From Castanea sativa (lineage: Eukaryota > Streptophyta > Magnoliopsida > Fagales > Fagaceae): DNA of 64,000 nt. The notes beneath the pieces were generated by a model that worked only from the letters and a program-made list of their open reading frames with translations, was not told the origin of the DNA and did not search any database. A program made the translations under genes and the position numbers. Shown here piece by piece: positions 44,911 through 57,213 of this stretch. Where the stretch lies: positions 59,912,757 to 59,976,756 of the forward strand of contig NC_134023.1 in the NCBI RefSeq assembly GCF_040712315.1. Reading direction: 5' to 3'. Position 1 is the first letter of the stretch. Each line of letters starts with the position of its first letter.

Positions 44911-45896
44911 AAAGTGAAAGGGCACTGACCTAGATTTAATTCTGTTGTCACAAAGACTATGGAAACCAAATTGGGTAATCACCAAGAGATCACACATGGC
45001 ATGGGGTAAAACCACATAAAGCTCACAGTATACATTTCCTTTCAAATACAGTTTATATCCAAGTAGTTTCAGAAAAAACCTTAAATAATCTAACTTTCAC
45101 AAAGTTTGTAAGGTTTTCAACTTCATTCATGTCAAAAAGATTTTTTATCAATTTCCCAAATAATAGGACAAGATAAGCGTCTTTAAATTTTCTAATAAAC
45201 CATAAAATCCATAATTCCCTTATCAAAGATTAAATAAAAGATGCTCATATTTTCCATGTCAACAATTCATGCATTTTCCCAAATACAATATCAAATATGA
45301 TGCACTTTTCATACATAATAATATATGATAGGGTCACAACACAACACTTTCAAGAAAACATATATCCATATATAATTTTGCAAAATGTGTTTGACCCAAA
45401 AACAATGTTTATGAAACATGGTTATTTTCCAAAAATCTCCTTAAAAGCTACTTACCTCAGCGGTCCATTAATTTACCTCAACCGGACACCACATTCAACC
45501 AATCAAGTTACTAGTTCCATCACCAAGTACCTTGGAACCTAGAAACACAAGTATCAAACCTATTAATAACAAGGCCTACTACAAATTTACGCTATCAAAT
45601 ATGTCTCCATAAATTGGAAGGGATTCTCTCAAAAATCAAACCTAAGGCCCTAAAGCCTAGCTTGACCAGCCCAAGACAAGTACCCCTACCCAAAAGGGAA
45701 CCAAACAAGCATACAAGAAACTCATAAAACTACAACACAACCAAGGCCTTATAATACACTATTGCAAGAGATTAAACCAAACCATTATTAAAGTTAACTA
45801 AGTAAAACACACGTCGAAGAAAATATAAGAATTTACAAGCCAACCCATCAACAAAGGTTTCAAGTAAATTCCACAAAATCCCAACATACTCGTCAT

Positions 45897-47370
45897 ACTT
45901 TCAGATTCACTACACAGCAGGTCAGCCCTTTTGTAAAAACCGTTTGGTCCATGAAAATTTATCTGATAAACTTGAAATTAAATAGGGATAAGCTCTTATA
46001 TGTATAGTATGTACCACCAAACATTCGGCTCAAAATGAGTTTTCTATAATTTATTAAAAATCATGTAATGCAACTTTCTGAAATCTGTCGAGAACAGATT
46101 TACAATTTCAAAATAAAATTACTATAATCTTAATACTATGCCAAAAACTTTCAGACCTTGATTAACCTCAAAGATATATGTTTTAACACATGATAACAAC
46201 TATTAATGCAACCAATAACCTCATATAATAGTCATCACAACACGAGTCAAGAAATTCAATCCTCTAACTCAGATAGGCAATTTACCAAACACTTGACATG
46301 CAACAAGCACATGCCCACATTCACATATGTCAAAGCCATTCAAGTGCATAGGAAACACTTTGGAATCAACTCATGCAACAACAAAACCCATATAGCTGCT
46401 CTAGGAAACCAAACCTCAGATACCCATTAGTAAAATAGACAATCAAAACATTTTAAATTCATTACCGCAATAATGTGCATCATAAGGTAATATAGCATAC
46501 TCATGAATCTCTTTGGGTACTAAATAATATACTTAAGCTAAGATAAGATCAATCAAGGTTTGGGATTAATTCCACAATTTCTCAGTGTTTTAGTCTTGAT
46601 TAATTCCACAATTTCTTAGTGTTTTAGTCTTACTTTCAGATTCAGTACATAGCAGGGCAGCCATTTTGTAAAACTTGTTTGGTCAATGAAAAGTTATCTG
46701 ATTAATTCAAAACTTTAAGGGAACATTCCCCTATATGTATACAATGTACCAAAGAAAATTCAGCCCAAAAAACTTTTTATGTAATTTATTAAAAATCATG
46801 CATTGGGGCTGACTCAAATCTGTCATGACAGCTTTAGAAAATTGTTATAGTTGTAAGGCTAACCCAAATTATTTGAGAATTTACTCACATTAAAACCACC
46901 AGATTTAAAGCATATTAAAAACAAGGAATCAAACCCAAAATCTCATATAAACAACTTATCAAACACTAGATATACAAAAGCACATGCTCACACTTCACTT
47001 GCATAAATTTGTAGTTATCACTTCACTCACACCCACATCTGCCAAAAGTCATTTAAATGCAAAGAAACACACTTCCAAAAATCAACCCCAAACTACCACA
47101 AAATCAACTCACAATTTGCTCAAGGAACCCAAGTTTTTTACCATGAAGAAACCCCAAATGATCATCATTTGTAAAAGCCCTTAACCATTTAACAAATAAA
47201 TCCACCAAATCAAAAACCCATGTACTCAATCACATGTATACCACTCATATAGCTTAGAATAGAAAGAAACCTTACAAAAACTTGAAAAGCTAGAAAACAA
47301 TTAAGAGTTTTACCTTTAACGTTTGAGAGGATGGCGCGTATGGGGTTTCTAATGGGATTCTCCAGTGAAA
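45897..47370. repeat. Diverged tandem duplication of about 735 bp in the solo LTR
   Basis: CTTTCAGATTCACTACACAG at about 45898 and CTTTCAGATTCAGTACATAG at about 46632 open two parallel blocks. The blocks share order: GCAG CC TTTTGTAAAA, TTATCTGAT, CATGT/CATGC, AATTTATTAAAAATCATG, CTGTCGAGAACAG / CTGTCATGACAG, then AAACACTTGAC / AAACACTAGAT. Just before the second block, a 35-bp motif (GATTAATTCCACAATTTCT) is doubled at 46563-46632. Confidence 0.75.
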
Positions 47371-47773
47371 TCCGCCAAAAGTGGTAATGGATGGCTGGTT
47401 TACCGGTGAGGGAGTGAGAGAAATAGAGGGAGCTAGAGTGTGTATGTGTGTGGGCTTTGGTGGGTGGGTGAGATAGAAAGATAGAGAAATAGAGAGAAGG
47501 GGCATACGTACGGTGATAAGAGAGAGGGAGTGTGTTGATGGCAGCATTGTGGACCACTTGTTCCAAAATATCTTGGGATCAAATTTACAACTTTACCCTT
47601 AAAGTTTCTCCCATATTTAAATTGGCCCATTCCAAAATTAACTAAATACTATCACATGCCCAAATATTCAAAACTCCTCCATAGAATAGTTAACCACATT
47701 GATTAAATAAATCCAATTTAGATATTATTCTCATTGGGAAAATTGCTTTAAAAAAAATATTTGGGGTGTTACA

Positions 47774-48834
47774 CCCTCTTCCTTCAGGGCCTGTATAATT
47801 GCTTGACTATCACCCTCTAGCACTGCCTCACTTATTCCCACTTCCAAACCAACCTCCAGGGCACGGCATGCGGCAATAGTTTCAATTTTCATAGCATCGT
47901 AGGCTTGGGGAAGCAGCTGGGCGAGTGATGCAATTACCCGACCCCTGCAATCACGGATAGCCACTCCTGCACCACTACTATTTTCGGACTTGAAGACTGC
48001 TCTGTCGAAGTTAATCTTGAACATTCTGCGAGGAGGTGGTCTACATACTATCTTGGATTTTTGTAACGCAGGCAGTGGTTTAGGGAGAATTGAGACAAAC
48101 TCGTTGAGCTTCTCTGAAGCTACCTGTGCAATTTGTTCCGTATTGCAGCTTGGGAGGTGATGCCATATCTGGTTCCGTTGGTTCCAAATCGTCCATATAG
48201 TTATAGCAAAGAGCTCGGGTTGAGCATGATTGTCCATTATCCAAGAGAGCAGCTCTCTGAAATCCATGAAGCTGATGGTGGGTCGACATTTCCATTGATC
48301 CGATGCAGACTAGACTGAGTTCAGTTCCCTACACGACCACAAGGCAAGTAGTCCGGTTTCATCTTCCCAGGAACAGCGGGCACACCGAGATGAAACAGCA
48401 ATTGATCTCCTTCGCAGGTTCACCAATGTTGGAATAGAATCTTTACAGGCCCGCCACACAAAATTTTTTATTTTGTTTGGGACTCCCAACACCCAAATCT
48501 TTCTCCAAAATATTTGAACAGGTTGCTCCTCACTGCCGTCAAGACCATCTTGTGCATCCTTAAGAAACCTATATCCGGATTTGCTTGTATATTTTCCTGA
48601 CTGTGTGAAGGGCCAAAACAGTTCATTTGCGCAAGCCTTTCGTGCAAAGGGAATCCGTTTTATCAATTCGGCCTCAGTGGGAGCAAATAAGCCATCAATA
48701 AGACTTGTTTTCCATGACCTTGCTGGGCTGTCAATTAGCAAGTCCACCGTAGCATCTTCCACGGAATCCAGTGGAGGTGATGAGATACGGGCAGGATGTT
48801 TGGTGGGCAGCCAGAAGAGCTGCCATATTTTCAC
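47774..48834 (-). pseudogene. LINE zinc-binding region and RNase H, N-terminal part
   Basis: 48310-48834 carries the plant L1 zf-RVT region (SGKYTSKSGYRFL, VPNKIKNFVWRACKDSIPTL, CARC). 47774-48267 carries RNase H (FKINFDRAVF for the usual KINVDGA, GAGVAIRDCRGRVIASL, EGDSQAIIQALKEE). The usual first catalytic Asp region is altered to FDRAVF. A frameshift near 48300 separates the two. The coding sequence stops abruptly at 47774, where the solo LTR begins, and resumes at 43901. Confidence 0.87.
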
Positions 48835-49014
48835 TGAATAGCCATCACCAATTCTCCACCTAGCACCACTTTCAATAACGTCTCTGCCTTAGCGGATGCT
48901 CTTCCAAGCATATGACCCCCTACTAGAATCCTTTGCTTCCATTATGGAGCAATTGGGGAAGAATCTAGCTTTGAAAACTTCGTAAAAGAGAGAATGCTTA
49001 TCATGAAGTAACTG

Positions 49015-50910
49015 TCAAGCCTGCTTTGCCAAAAGTGAGTCATTATTGAGAACTAAATCACGAAATCCCAAACCTCCACACATCTTGGATTTTGTCATGT
49101 CATCCCACTTAAGCCAATGAACTTTGCACTTGTCTCCACGTTGACCCCACCAAAATTTTCTGATCAATACTTCTATCTCATTGCACAACCCAACAGGTAG
49201 TTTAAAACATCCCATAGCATAGGTAGGGATGGCTTGGATAATGGATTTGTTCAAAACCTCCCTTCCTTCCTAAGATAATAACTTTCCTGCCCACCCTTGC
49301 AATTTCCTCCATACCCTTTCTTTTATGTAAGAGAAACTAGATTTCTTCTCCCTTCCAATAAGCGATGGAAGTTCCAAATATTTCTCATAATGGTGCTCCT
49401 CTCTAACCCCCAAAGTGCCCTTGATCATCTGCCTCAAAGCTTCATTAACTGAACCACTAAAAAAGAGTGCAGTTTTTTTCCCTGTTCACCTTCTGACCTA
49501 AAAAACTTTCATATTTTGATAGCAACTCCTTCACCTTACCACACTCTGTCAGTGTTGCCTTGCAAAACAATAGGCTATCATCTACAAAAAATAGGTGAGT
49601 AAGTTTTGGCCCTCTTTTACATAGTGCAAAGCCAGTTTTGTCCCTGCAAATTACTGCATGTTGGATAAGACCATGCAGACCTTCCATACAAAGAAGAAAT
49701 AGAAAAGGGGAAAGGGGGTCCCCTTGTCTAAGGCCTCTCATTGGATTGATTAATCCTTTTGGTTCACCATTGACCATCACTGAGTAAGTTACAGTCTTCA
49801 CACAAGTCATAATGAGACTCACCCACCTCTCATTGAAACTCATCCTCAACATTAAGCTCTCCAAAAAGTCTCATTCAACTTGATCATAAGCCTTGCTCAT
49901 GTCTAATTTCAGGGCCATATAACCTGTGGATCTAGATTTATAATTTTTCATACAATGTAATGTTTCAAAAGCTATCAGTATATTATCCGTAATAAGACGG
50001 TCTTTAGCAAAGGCGGATTGGTGTTCAGTGATTATGGTGGGGAGAAATTTTTCAGCCTATTTGCCAAAACTTTGGAAAAGAGCTTGTAAAGAACATTACA
50101 AAAGCTAATGGGGCGATAATCTGTCACATGTTCAGGATTTTTTTCTTGGGAATTAGTGTGATGTGAGTATGGTTTAAAGGGTGAGGTACGTTACCTGAAT
50201 TGAGCCAAGAGAGTACTGAGTTTGTAATATCACCTTCCACCATGGGCCAGAAATGCTGAAAAAACATGGGAGTCATCCCATCAGGGCCAGGAGCCTTCAA
50301 AGGCCCCATTTGCTTCAAGGCATCCGTAACTTCACCTGCACTAAATTCCTTCATCATTTGGCAATTCATCTCCTCGGTTATCACCTTTGGAATCTGGTCA
50401 AGGACGGAGTTTAGGAGGCTCGGATTGGAGGTGGTAAAGAGATCTTGATAAAAATCGGTGAGAAGTGAGAACCTCTGGAATTTCCTCCATATTTTCAGTC
50501 CAAACATTGGCCGAGTTATAAATTCCCACTAAAGAATTTCTTTTGAAACAATGAGAAGCCCGAGTATGAAAATACTTAATGTTGCCGTCCCCATTACTTA
50601 ACCACAATATCCAAGACTGTTGTTTCCACATTCTAATTTCATGGTCCAGCAAGGTATTAATCTCCAATTTCAAACTTCTAACCCAAGTATTATCCCCACT
50701 CCTCACTGCCATAGCTTCTTCCTCAATTAGTAGTTTCTTTTTTCGGTTGAGCTCCTTACGGATATTGCCAAAGACATTGTGGCTCCACCATGTCAAGTCT
50801 TTTTCACATTGCTTCACCTTATTAATAACAACTCTATCCGGATTTGAGTATGCACAAGAATTCCATTTCACCTCGACAATTTCCCCACACCTACTATAAG
50901 AAAGCCACAT
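49015..50910 (-). pseudogene. LINE reverse transcriptase
   Basis: From 50910 downward: a linker helical region (WKQQSWILWLSNGDGNIKYF), LKQMGPLKAPGPDGM at the start of the fingers, HITLIPK, then a frameshifted DYRPIS region (around 49870-50120). The palm follows with RGLRQGDPLSPFLFLLCMEG and the catalytic FVDDSLLF (usual plant form FADDSLLF), and the thumb to 49015 (SIIQAIPTYAMGCFKLP, GGLGFRDL). The catalytic Asp pair is intact, but frameshifts near 50490, 50120, 49870 and 49270 separate the parts. The enzyme would copy element RNA at the nicked target. Confidence 0.9.
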
Positions 50911-51061
50911 GTCTTCGAATCGGAACTTTTTTTTTTTTTTTAGGTGATGATTCTACCCCCGTTGGATTGATAAGCAATAGGCAATAATCAGATGAGAGAC
51001 ATGGGAGATGTAGAACCCTAGTCCCTAGATATTTCAAGAACCATGAATTTGTGGCTAGACC

Positions 51062-51286
51062 TCAATCTAACCTCTCCCATATTGAATGTTCATTATTAAA
51101 ATGCTTGCACCAGGTAAATTTTGGGCCTATGAACCCCAAATCTATAAAACCGCATTCATCAATAATGTCTTTGAACAATTGCATCTGGTTGTGGCCTCGA
51201 GGATTTCCACCCACTTTTTCATTTTGCCTTGTTATCTCATTGAAGTCACCAACACAAAGCCATGGAATAGCTGGATGAATATTCAA
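51062..51286 (-). pseudogene. LINE endonuclease domain, C-terminal part
   Basis: Encodes IPWLCVGDFNEITRQNEKVG, then MQLFKDIIDECGFIDLGFIG and KFTWCKHFNNEHSIWERLD, matching the end of the exonuclease-endonuclease-phosphatase fold of plant L1 elements (GDFNEI motif, FTW). The domain nicks target DNA in active elements. It begins at the truncation point. Confidence 0.88.
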
Positions 51287-52184
51287 AAGCACAATAATAT
51301 GAACCAACAACAATAATATGAACATTGAAATAAAGAGATAGATATATACACAATATATACAAGAGCATAAAAAAAAAAAAAAGCAAATATAAACAACAAG
51401 CAAGATAAAAAAAAATAGTTTATATGTATGGAGAATGATGATTACAATATAATAAAAGGGTGGGATGGGTGTAGTTATTAAGAAACTAACTCATCCCTAT
51501 AGCCTTACCCACAAAAATTACAACAACAATGGATGAAGCTTTTTTGTGTGGGTTTCCTAGAGAGAGAGAGAGAGAGAGAGAGAATTTTAATTCTAAAGGT
51601 ATTTTTCCACCATTTTCTTACTATTTCTAATTTTCCTCACCTTTTTCTCTCTATTTCACTAGTTTCTCTACCTATTTCTTCCTATTTTTCTCCATGATTT
51701 TTATTAAAAAAAATAGGGGGTTATTTATAGGGGATGAGGAAAATGGGAGGCTAGCATTAGTGTATCAAGATACACAAGTGCTAGCCACCCATGGCAAGGG
51801 GTGACTAACATTGGTGTATGCTGATACACGAATGCTAGCCTCCTACTTTTGCTACCTTATAGCCCTTTTTCGTCTTTTTCTGATTTCTAGCCCAATATTC
51901 ACACTGCTGTTTGGAGGCCTTTCCGAGCTTCATTTTCTTCAAATGTTATATTCACAAAAAGAACTGGATGTCTAGTTTCTAACGATTCTAACCTCATTCA
52001 ATTTAGATCTACAGCTATCGAGATATCACTCTTGGAATGAAGGTGACGCAGTGCTAAAAAGTTCTTGACATTTTTTCTTGAAAAATTCATATCTTCCAAT
52101 TTAGAGCAAATATCGTCGAGCCCTCTTGATGAAAATTAGCTAACACCTTGTTCATCAAGAGGGTCCAACCCTCTAATTCCAGTT
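51287..52184 (+). repeat. Repeat R2, copy 2, left part
   Basis: Direct repeat of 25566-26556, beginning at the LINE 5' junction. Contains a GA tract of about 12 units (51559-51583) at the position of the (GA)47 in copy 1. Confidence 0.87.
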
Positions 52185-53281
52185 TGATAGTTCAATATGT
52201 GTATAAAACACCTATGAACGTTTAGACCCTCAAATAACAAATTACCAATTCAAGCTTAATATCAAACAAAGTATGTGCAGAAAATGAACATAAGCTTATA
52301 ACAAAATTGATAAACAATCTAAACCAAATAAAATCACGTCCACAGTAGAAATTAAATGGCAAAGATTAAGAGAAGAGAGATGCAAACACAAGGACAACAC
52401 AACGATGTGTTATCGAAGAGAAAACCGAAGCCCTCTGCGTAAAACTTCTCCGCCGCCCTCCAAGCGGTCAATAATGCACTAAAGAATGTAGTTAGGATAC
52501 ATGAACAATAGAAGACCCTCCAAGACTAATCTACCCAGTGTAACTAAGCCTTCCAAGCTCCTACTCCAACGAGGTTGCGCCGAACCTTCTTCTTTAGCTT
52601 ACCGGATTCCGCTATAGCCCATAGCATCAACCAATATGAAATTGGTCCCTTCCTAACTGCTTCCAAAAGCACAAAATAGCCTTCTCACAGATATGGGTAT
52701 GGTGAGAAAAGATTTTGGTAATGTACCTCTCAAGGATGTAACAGTGGAGAGGAAGAGAGTAGAGGAATTTGAAGAGTCTCTATGTGAAGATTGTGGATGA
52801 ATCAATCTTGTTTTTCTCTAGGGTTTCTTTCTCAAAAATTCTCTCTGGAAGCTCTCTACATTTCGTGGGTATAAGGCGTATTTATAATGGATAGAGAAAG
52901 GAATGCGAAGAGTCAGTTTTTTTCAAAACAGAGCTGTCTGGCGACTTAGCCTCGCGACTTGACTGAGTCGAGAGTTCAAGCCGCGAGCAAATAGAATAGC
53001 CAGACTGAACTTTTTTTCCTGTAGTGCTCTAGCTGGCATGACTGTTCGTCTTCTCTACATGCTTCACTCGTGTGCATCATCTGGCAGCTTGCAAGTCGCG
53101 AGCCACCCACGAGTCCCTGCTTCACTACACAGTCTTGAACATTTCTTCACACTTTCTCACACATTCTCACACACTACCCTTATATGAATCCCACCTAAAT
53201 ACAGGGTTTCTAAGTGCTGAATTACAAGCAAATTGGCACGGAACAAAGCCAACAAAATGGTTGATAAATTTCAACCTTACA
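52185..53281 (-). mobile_element. Solo LTR of Copia family B
   Basis: 1,097 bp, absent from R2 copy 1, so an insertion. It starts TGATAG and ends TTACA, between flanks CAGTT and TAGTT (4 of 5 bases match). On the minus strand it shares CGATAACACATCG, CGGTTTTCTCTTCGATAACA and nearby sequence with the LTRs at 38111-39358 and 54684-55552. No internal region is present. Confidence 0.8.
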
Positions 53282-54070
53282 TAGTTCTTGCCCAATTGAT
53301 ATAGTTTATTGTGCAAAATTGGGTTATAAGCTGCCAGTTTTCCTTAAAAAAAACAGTGAAGATTTTGTTAGGGTTTTCGGTATTTTGGTAATATATCCTT
53401 CGTTTTAACTCTATTTTGGCCCATAAACTATCATTTCGAAGGGAAAAATATGCCCTACAAGAAGGTCCAAAATTTAACATGATCCAATGGTCAGATAAAA
53501 AAGTCAACTTTTTAACCATACCCAGTTAGGGTTTCAGTCTTAATTGCTGTAAAACGGATTTTTCAATCACTGTGACTTTTTGATTCACCATTCAAACATT
53601 TTGTATTTATTTTCACCCTTTTTGGCCTTGGAATTCATGATTTTGCACCTTTTTTCAATTTGTTTGATTTTTTTGGTCTTTATTTTGACGTGTGAATCGA
53701 GGCCAGATAAAGTACAATATTGACAATATGTAATAATGTTAATTTTTTTAAAGGAAGTTGTAGCCTTAGGCTATAACCAAGTTTGTAGCTAAAACTTTGT
53801 CCATTTGTTTTTACAAAATACAACTATCTACATGGTAGACTGTGATTTACTATTTTTTTCTATATCACTCACAATTAATCATATAACAAAGTTGAAGGAA
53901 AGGGCCAGGAAAAGGGTGTGGTCCTAGAAATATTGTTTGCAATGCAGTTTCCATGATGTATGGTCTATAGCACTTTGCAAGGATGGAGTCAGAACTTGGA
54001 GTTAGGAGGGCAGTTCTGCTGCTAGTTGCCTGCAACGACTCTAGCTTCCTACTTTGTTGCTTAGATGTTT

Positions 54071-54106
<36 letters not shown>

Positions 54107-54316
54107 TGTGTTTGCTACTAGGTAAGGACAAAATAATTTGGACAAGGATTTCCTGCACACTTGTATGCAAAATTTGCTACAAACAGGGTTAGGTGGCAAC
54201 AATTCATGGTGACACTTGTCCTAGTATCATGTGAAACGCACATGATCAATTTTAGTTTGTATTGTCCATTAAGTTGCAACATTTCTCACTTTCTAAACAT
54301 CAAACACGCATATACA

Positions 54317-54369
<53 letters not shown>

Positions 54370-54683
54370 CCATCACTCTCTCTCCTCTCTCTTCAAAATC
54401 ATCAGACTCTCTCTTCATCTTTCTTCCTTACTCTTCCTCATTTTTTGTTCCTCTCATCAGAAACCATAGCCACCTAAACCCATAAAAAAAATCTTGCTGA
54501 CAATCCCTCCTAAAACCGAAGATCCAACATGCAACAAAGAATCCTCCAAAAATTTAGATCCGATTTATGCACAGTGAGGATTTTGGCTCCAATATGTGCA
54601 ATTTTTTTGAAATTGGGGTTTAGATTTGGTGCTATGTGTGCAACCTTGAAGGTACACAAGTCTTACTAATTGTAATCATGGTC
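53282..54683 (+). repeat. Repeat R2, copy 2, right part, with Mutator-like left half
   Basis: 53282-54130 is a direct repeat of 26523-26566 joined to 28703-29518, without the CACTA-derived insert. 54130-54683 matches the left arm and part of the interior of the Mutator-like element (29519-30040). The sequence breaks off at 54683 where the Copia LTR begins. A CT tract of about 23 units sits at 54320-54365; the first copy has only a few. Confidence 0.85.
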
Positions 54684-55552
54684 AGGAGTAAAGGTTGTTT
54701 AGTACTAAGTTGGTGAAGATTGCTTAAGACAATTGATCTTGCGACTTGGCTCACAACTGGCTCGAGACCCAGTACCCACAAAAGGTCATGTGAGGCGCAC
54801 ATGCAGGAAGCTGAAGAGTTAGGAGTCAAGATGGATTTCACAAGTAACTCGCAACTTGGCTAACCTATGAGTGACCCGTGAGATTCTCTGCCTGGAAGAT
54901 TTTAAGTGTGACTCTTATACCTTTCACCCTATCATATATGCCCTTTTACCCAAAAAATTGTAAGGAGGCTATTCAGAAGAAAATCCTAGAAAGGTTTCTA
55001 TAACACCCACAATTTTAGAGTGAGCTACTCATTCTTAAGTGAGAATTCCTTTGTAGTCTCTTTACCTTCCCCTCTCCCATTGTTATACCTTGAGAGGAGA
55101 TTTGTACTCAAACACAACTTACACCTATTCAGATTGTAGAGAGTGTTTTGGAGCTTGGGTAGCATTGGGTATTTGCCAAAATAAGGCTGTGAGGCTTAGC
55201 GGTGCAATCGGGCAGTATTGCAGGATCTGGATAAATAGTGAAGACAAGACTCTGAGAAGTCCATTGGTAGCTAGAGCTCGGAGGGCTCAAATACTTTGGA
55301 TAGATTAGGCTTGAAGGGTCTTTTTGGTATCCTTATACTTCAACTTATTCACTAGTGGATCATTTCAACTTGGAGGGTCACGGAGAGGTTTTTCGTCGAG
55401 TTCTTCGGTTTTCTCTTCGATAACACATCGTCATGTTATCTTGGGTTTGCTATTCTTTTACCCATTGCCCTTTCAATTTTAGCATTGCACTTATTTGTTC
55501 ATCCATACCACTGTTGAGTGCTTTGATTGTTAGTGAGTAGTCAACATCTCAA
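54684..55552 (+). repeat. Copia family B LTR, truncated at both ends
   Basis: Matches 38280-39000 (GGTCATGTGAGG, CCTATTGTTATACCTTGAG-like, GGATCATTTCAACTTGGAGG, GTTGAGTGCTTTGATTGTTA). It starts inside the LTR and stops before the primer site, running directly into gag sequence of a different Copia family through an A run. Confidence 0.72.
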
Positions 55553-55555
55553 AAA

Positions 55556-57213
55556 AAAAAAGCAGCTATTTTCAATAGCAAAGCCATGAATGCTATTTTT
55601 ACTGTTGTTTCTATGGAAGAGTTTAGGAGAATCTTGAATGTTAAGATTGTTCATACTACTTGGAAAACTCTTCAAACTCTCCAAAGGCAGTTAAAATAAA
55701 TAAGTTACAACAGTTAACAAATATGCTTGAAAGCATTAAGATGCTTGAGGATGAAAGTTTTGATGAATTCTATGCTAAGCTAAATGATATTGTTAATTCT
55801 GCATTTAATTTGGGTGAAATTTATGATCAACCTAAGATTTTTAGGAAGATTTTTAGATCTTTAACTGAGGACTTTAGACCCAAAGTAACTGCCATTACTA
55901 AAAGCAAGGACGTGGACTCCATCCCTGTTGATGAACTTGTAGGATCTCTTCATTTTTATGAATTAGACCTACCCAAAACCAACAAATCCAAATCAACGGC
56001 TCTTAAGTCAGTTGATGATGTTGATGATAATGGATTTGATGATGAACTCTCTTCTACAAAGATTGCATACCTTGCCAAGAACTTTAGAAACTTTCTAACG
56101 AATAACAATAAAAGGGCAAGAGGTAAAGCAATGCTGAACCTAAGAACTTTAAGAAAAATGAACCAACTAAAATCAATAATACTGAAAAATCAAAAAAAAA
56201 AAAAAGTTGGTTAATCTTCTGGTAATACTTTAGGTCGATAATGTTTTGGTTGTCAAGGGTATGGTCATGTAAAATCAGAATGTCCAACATTCTTAAGATC
56301 AAAGGGCAAAGCTATGGTTGTAACCCTTAGTGATTGTGAAGTTTCTGATCACGAGTTTGGAAGTGATGAAGATGGAAACTTCTTTGCCTTCACAACTACT
56401 ACTGTAGTTAATGAAAGTGATTTGTTTGAAAAAAACCCTTTTGATGGGGAACTCCCTGAGAATGCTGACTTGCAAGAAGCTTATAACAAGCTGTGCAAGG
56501 TTGCTGCAAAGAATGCAATAAGTGTTGATTTAGGGCTAAAGGAGATAGCCATTCTTGAAAAAGAAAAGAAAAACTTGTTGCTAAATTTGCTTGATGTTAA
56601 TGAATTGGTTAATAAGGTGAAAGCTAAAAATTGTATGTTGCTTGATAAGATTAAGAACCTAAAACTAGAATTGTCAGTTGCTAGAGAATAAACAAATAGG
56701 TCTGCTAGTTCTAAACTTGATCACATGTTGAGTATTCAAAAGTCTCCCTTAGACAAATTAGGTTTAGGCTTTGTTAATAGCATCTCTATGTCTGAAACTC
56801 ATTCCACAAACTTTGTTCCTACTTCTGAACCATCTAAGATAGAAGTTGTTAAGCCAAAAGAAGAAGTTTTCGCTCCTAGAAAGAGTAGGGTAGATCTTAA
56901 AGAGTCTAAGCCTAAGAATCCTAACTTACCTAAGGATAAGAAGCATGATATACCTTTGTGGGTTTGTCATTTTTGTGAAAAAGCTGGGCATACTTGCCCA
57001 AATTGTTTCAAGTTGCAAGCTATTAAGCAAGAAACTAAACAAAAAGTACTTATGCCTCAAGCACAAGATCGTATGGTACTTATTGGTGAATTGGTAAAGG
57101 CTTTAAACCTTTATTCCAATGCTAGAGTTGCTCATCACTCTAATTTGAATAATAACTCCAAAGCCAAAGTCGCATCTAAGAAGTTTTGGATGCAAAAGGC
57201 TCAATCTAATTGA
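55556..57213 (+). pseudogene. Second copy of the pol-less Copia family's gag
   Basis: Homologous to the gag at 11386-13030. UBN2 region with FDEFYAKLNDIVNSAFNLGE and VTAITKSKDVDSIPVDELVG; a coiled coil near 56520-56690; then a basic linker and a well-preserved CCHC knuckle CHFCEKAGHTCPNC near 56968. It ends near ...FWMQKAQSN TGA at 57211. The N-terminus is missing. An 11-bp deletion at 55683, a frameshift near 56120-56230 and stops at 56215 and 56689 disable it. The first knuckle (CQGYGHVKSECP) survives in another frame near 56250. It shows the gag consensus better than the first copy in places. Confidence 0.85.

Larger units (their letters stand above)
43902..47773. mobile_element. Solo LTR of a Ty3 (Tekay/Del-like) element, 3.87 kb
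   Basis: Begins TGTCACGCCCCAAACCC and ends TTTGGGGTGTTACA, TG to CA with a 14-base imperfect inverted end. It lies between 5-bp flanks TCCTC and CCCTC (4 of 5 match). It interrupts LINE RNase H, whose coding resumes on each side. Starts of the TGTAACACCCC type and LTRs of several kb are known from chromovirus LTRs. No primer site, gag or pol is present, so it is a solo LTR. Two inner duplications are listed separately. Orientation is not certain. Confidence 0.75.
43622..51286 (-). mobile_element. L1-type LINE, 5'-truncated, minus strand
   Basis: Order on the minus strand: end of the endonuclease domain, reverse transcriptase, zinc-binding reverse-transcriptase region, RNase H, short 3' UTR and a poly(A) tail (plus-strand T run at 43622-43637). 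This is the plant L1 layout. The 5' end (ORF1 and most of the endonuclease) is missing at 51286. Stops and frameshifts break all domains. A 3.87-kb solo LTR splits the RNase H. No clear target duplication was found. Confidence 0.9.

Noticed and set aside
44652..44969. Minus-strand ORF with repeated MGEA-type units
   Set aside because: Explained by the 116-bp GC-rich repeat inside a solo LTR; two overlapping frames are open for the same reason.
47210..47566. Minus-strand ORF with Ser/His/Leu runs near the end of the solo LTR
   Set aside because: Low-complexity; lies in LTR non-coding DNA and alternative frames are equally open.
54161..54477. ORFs with Leu-Ser repeats
   Set aside because: Translation of a CT microsatellite in the Mutator-like arm.
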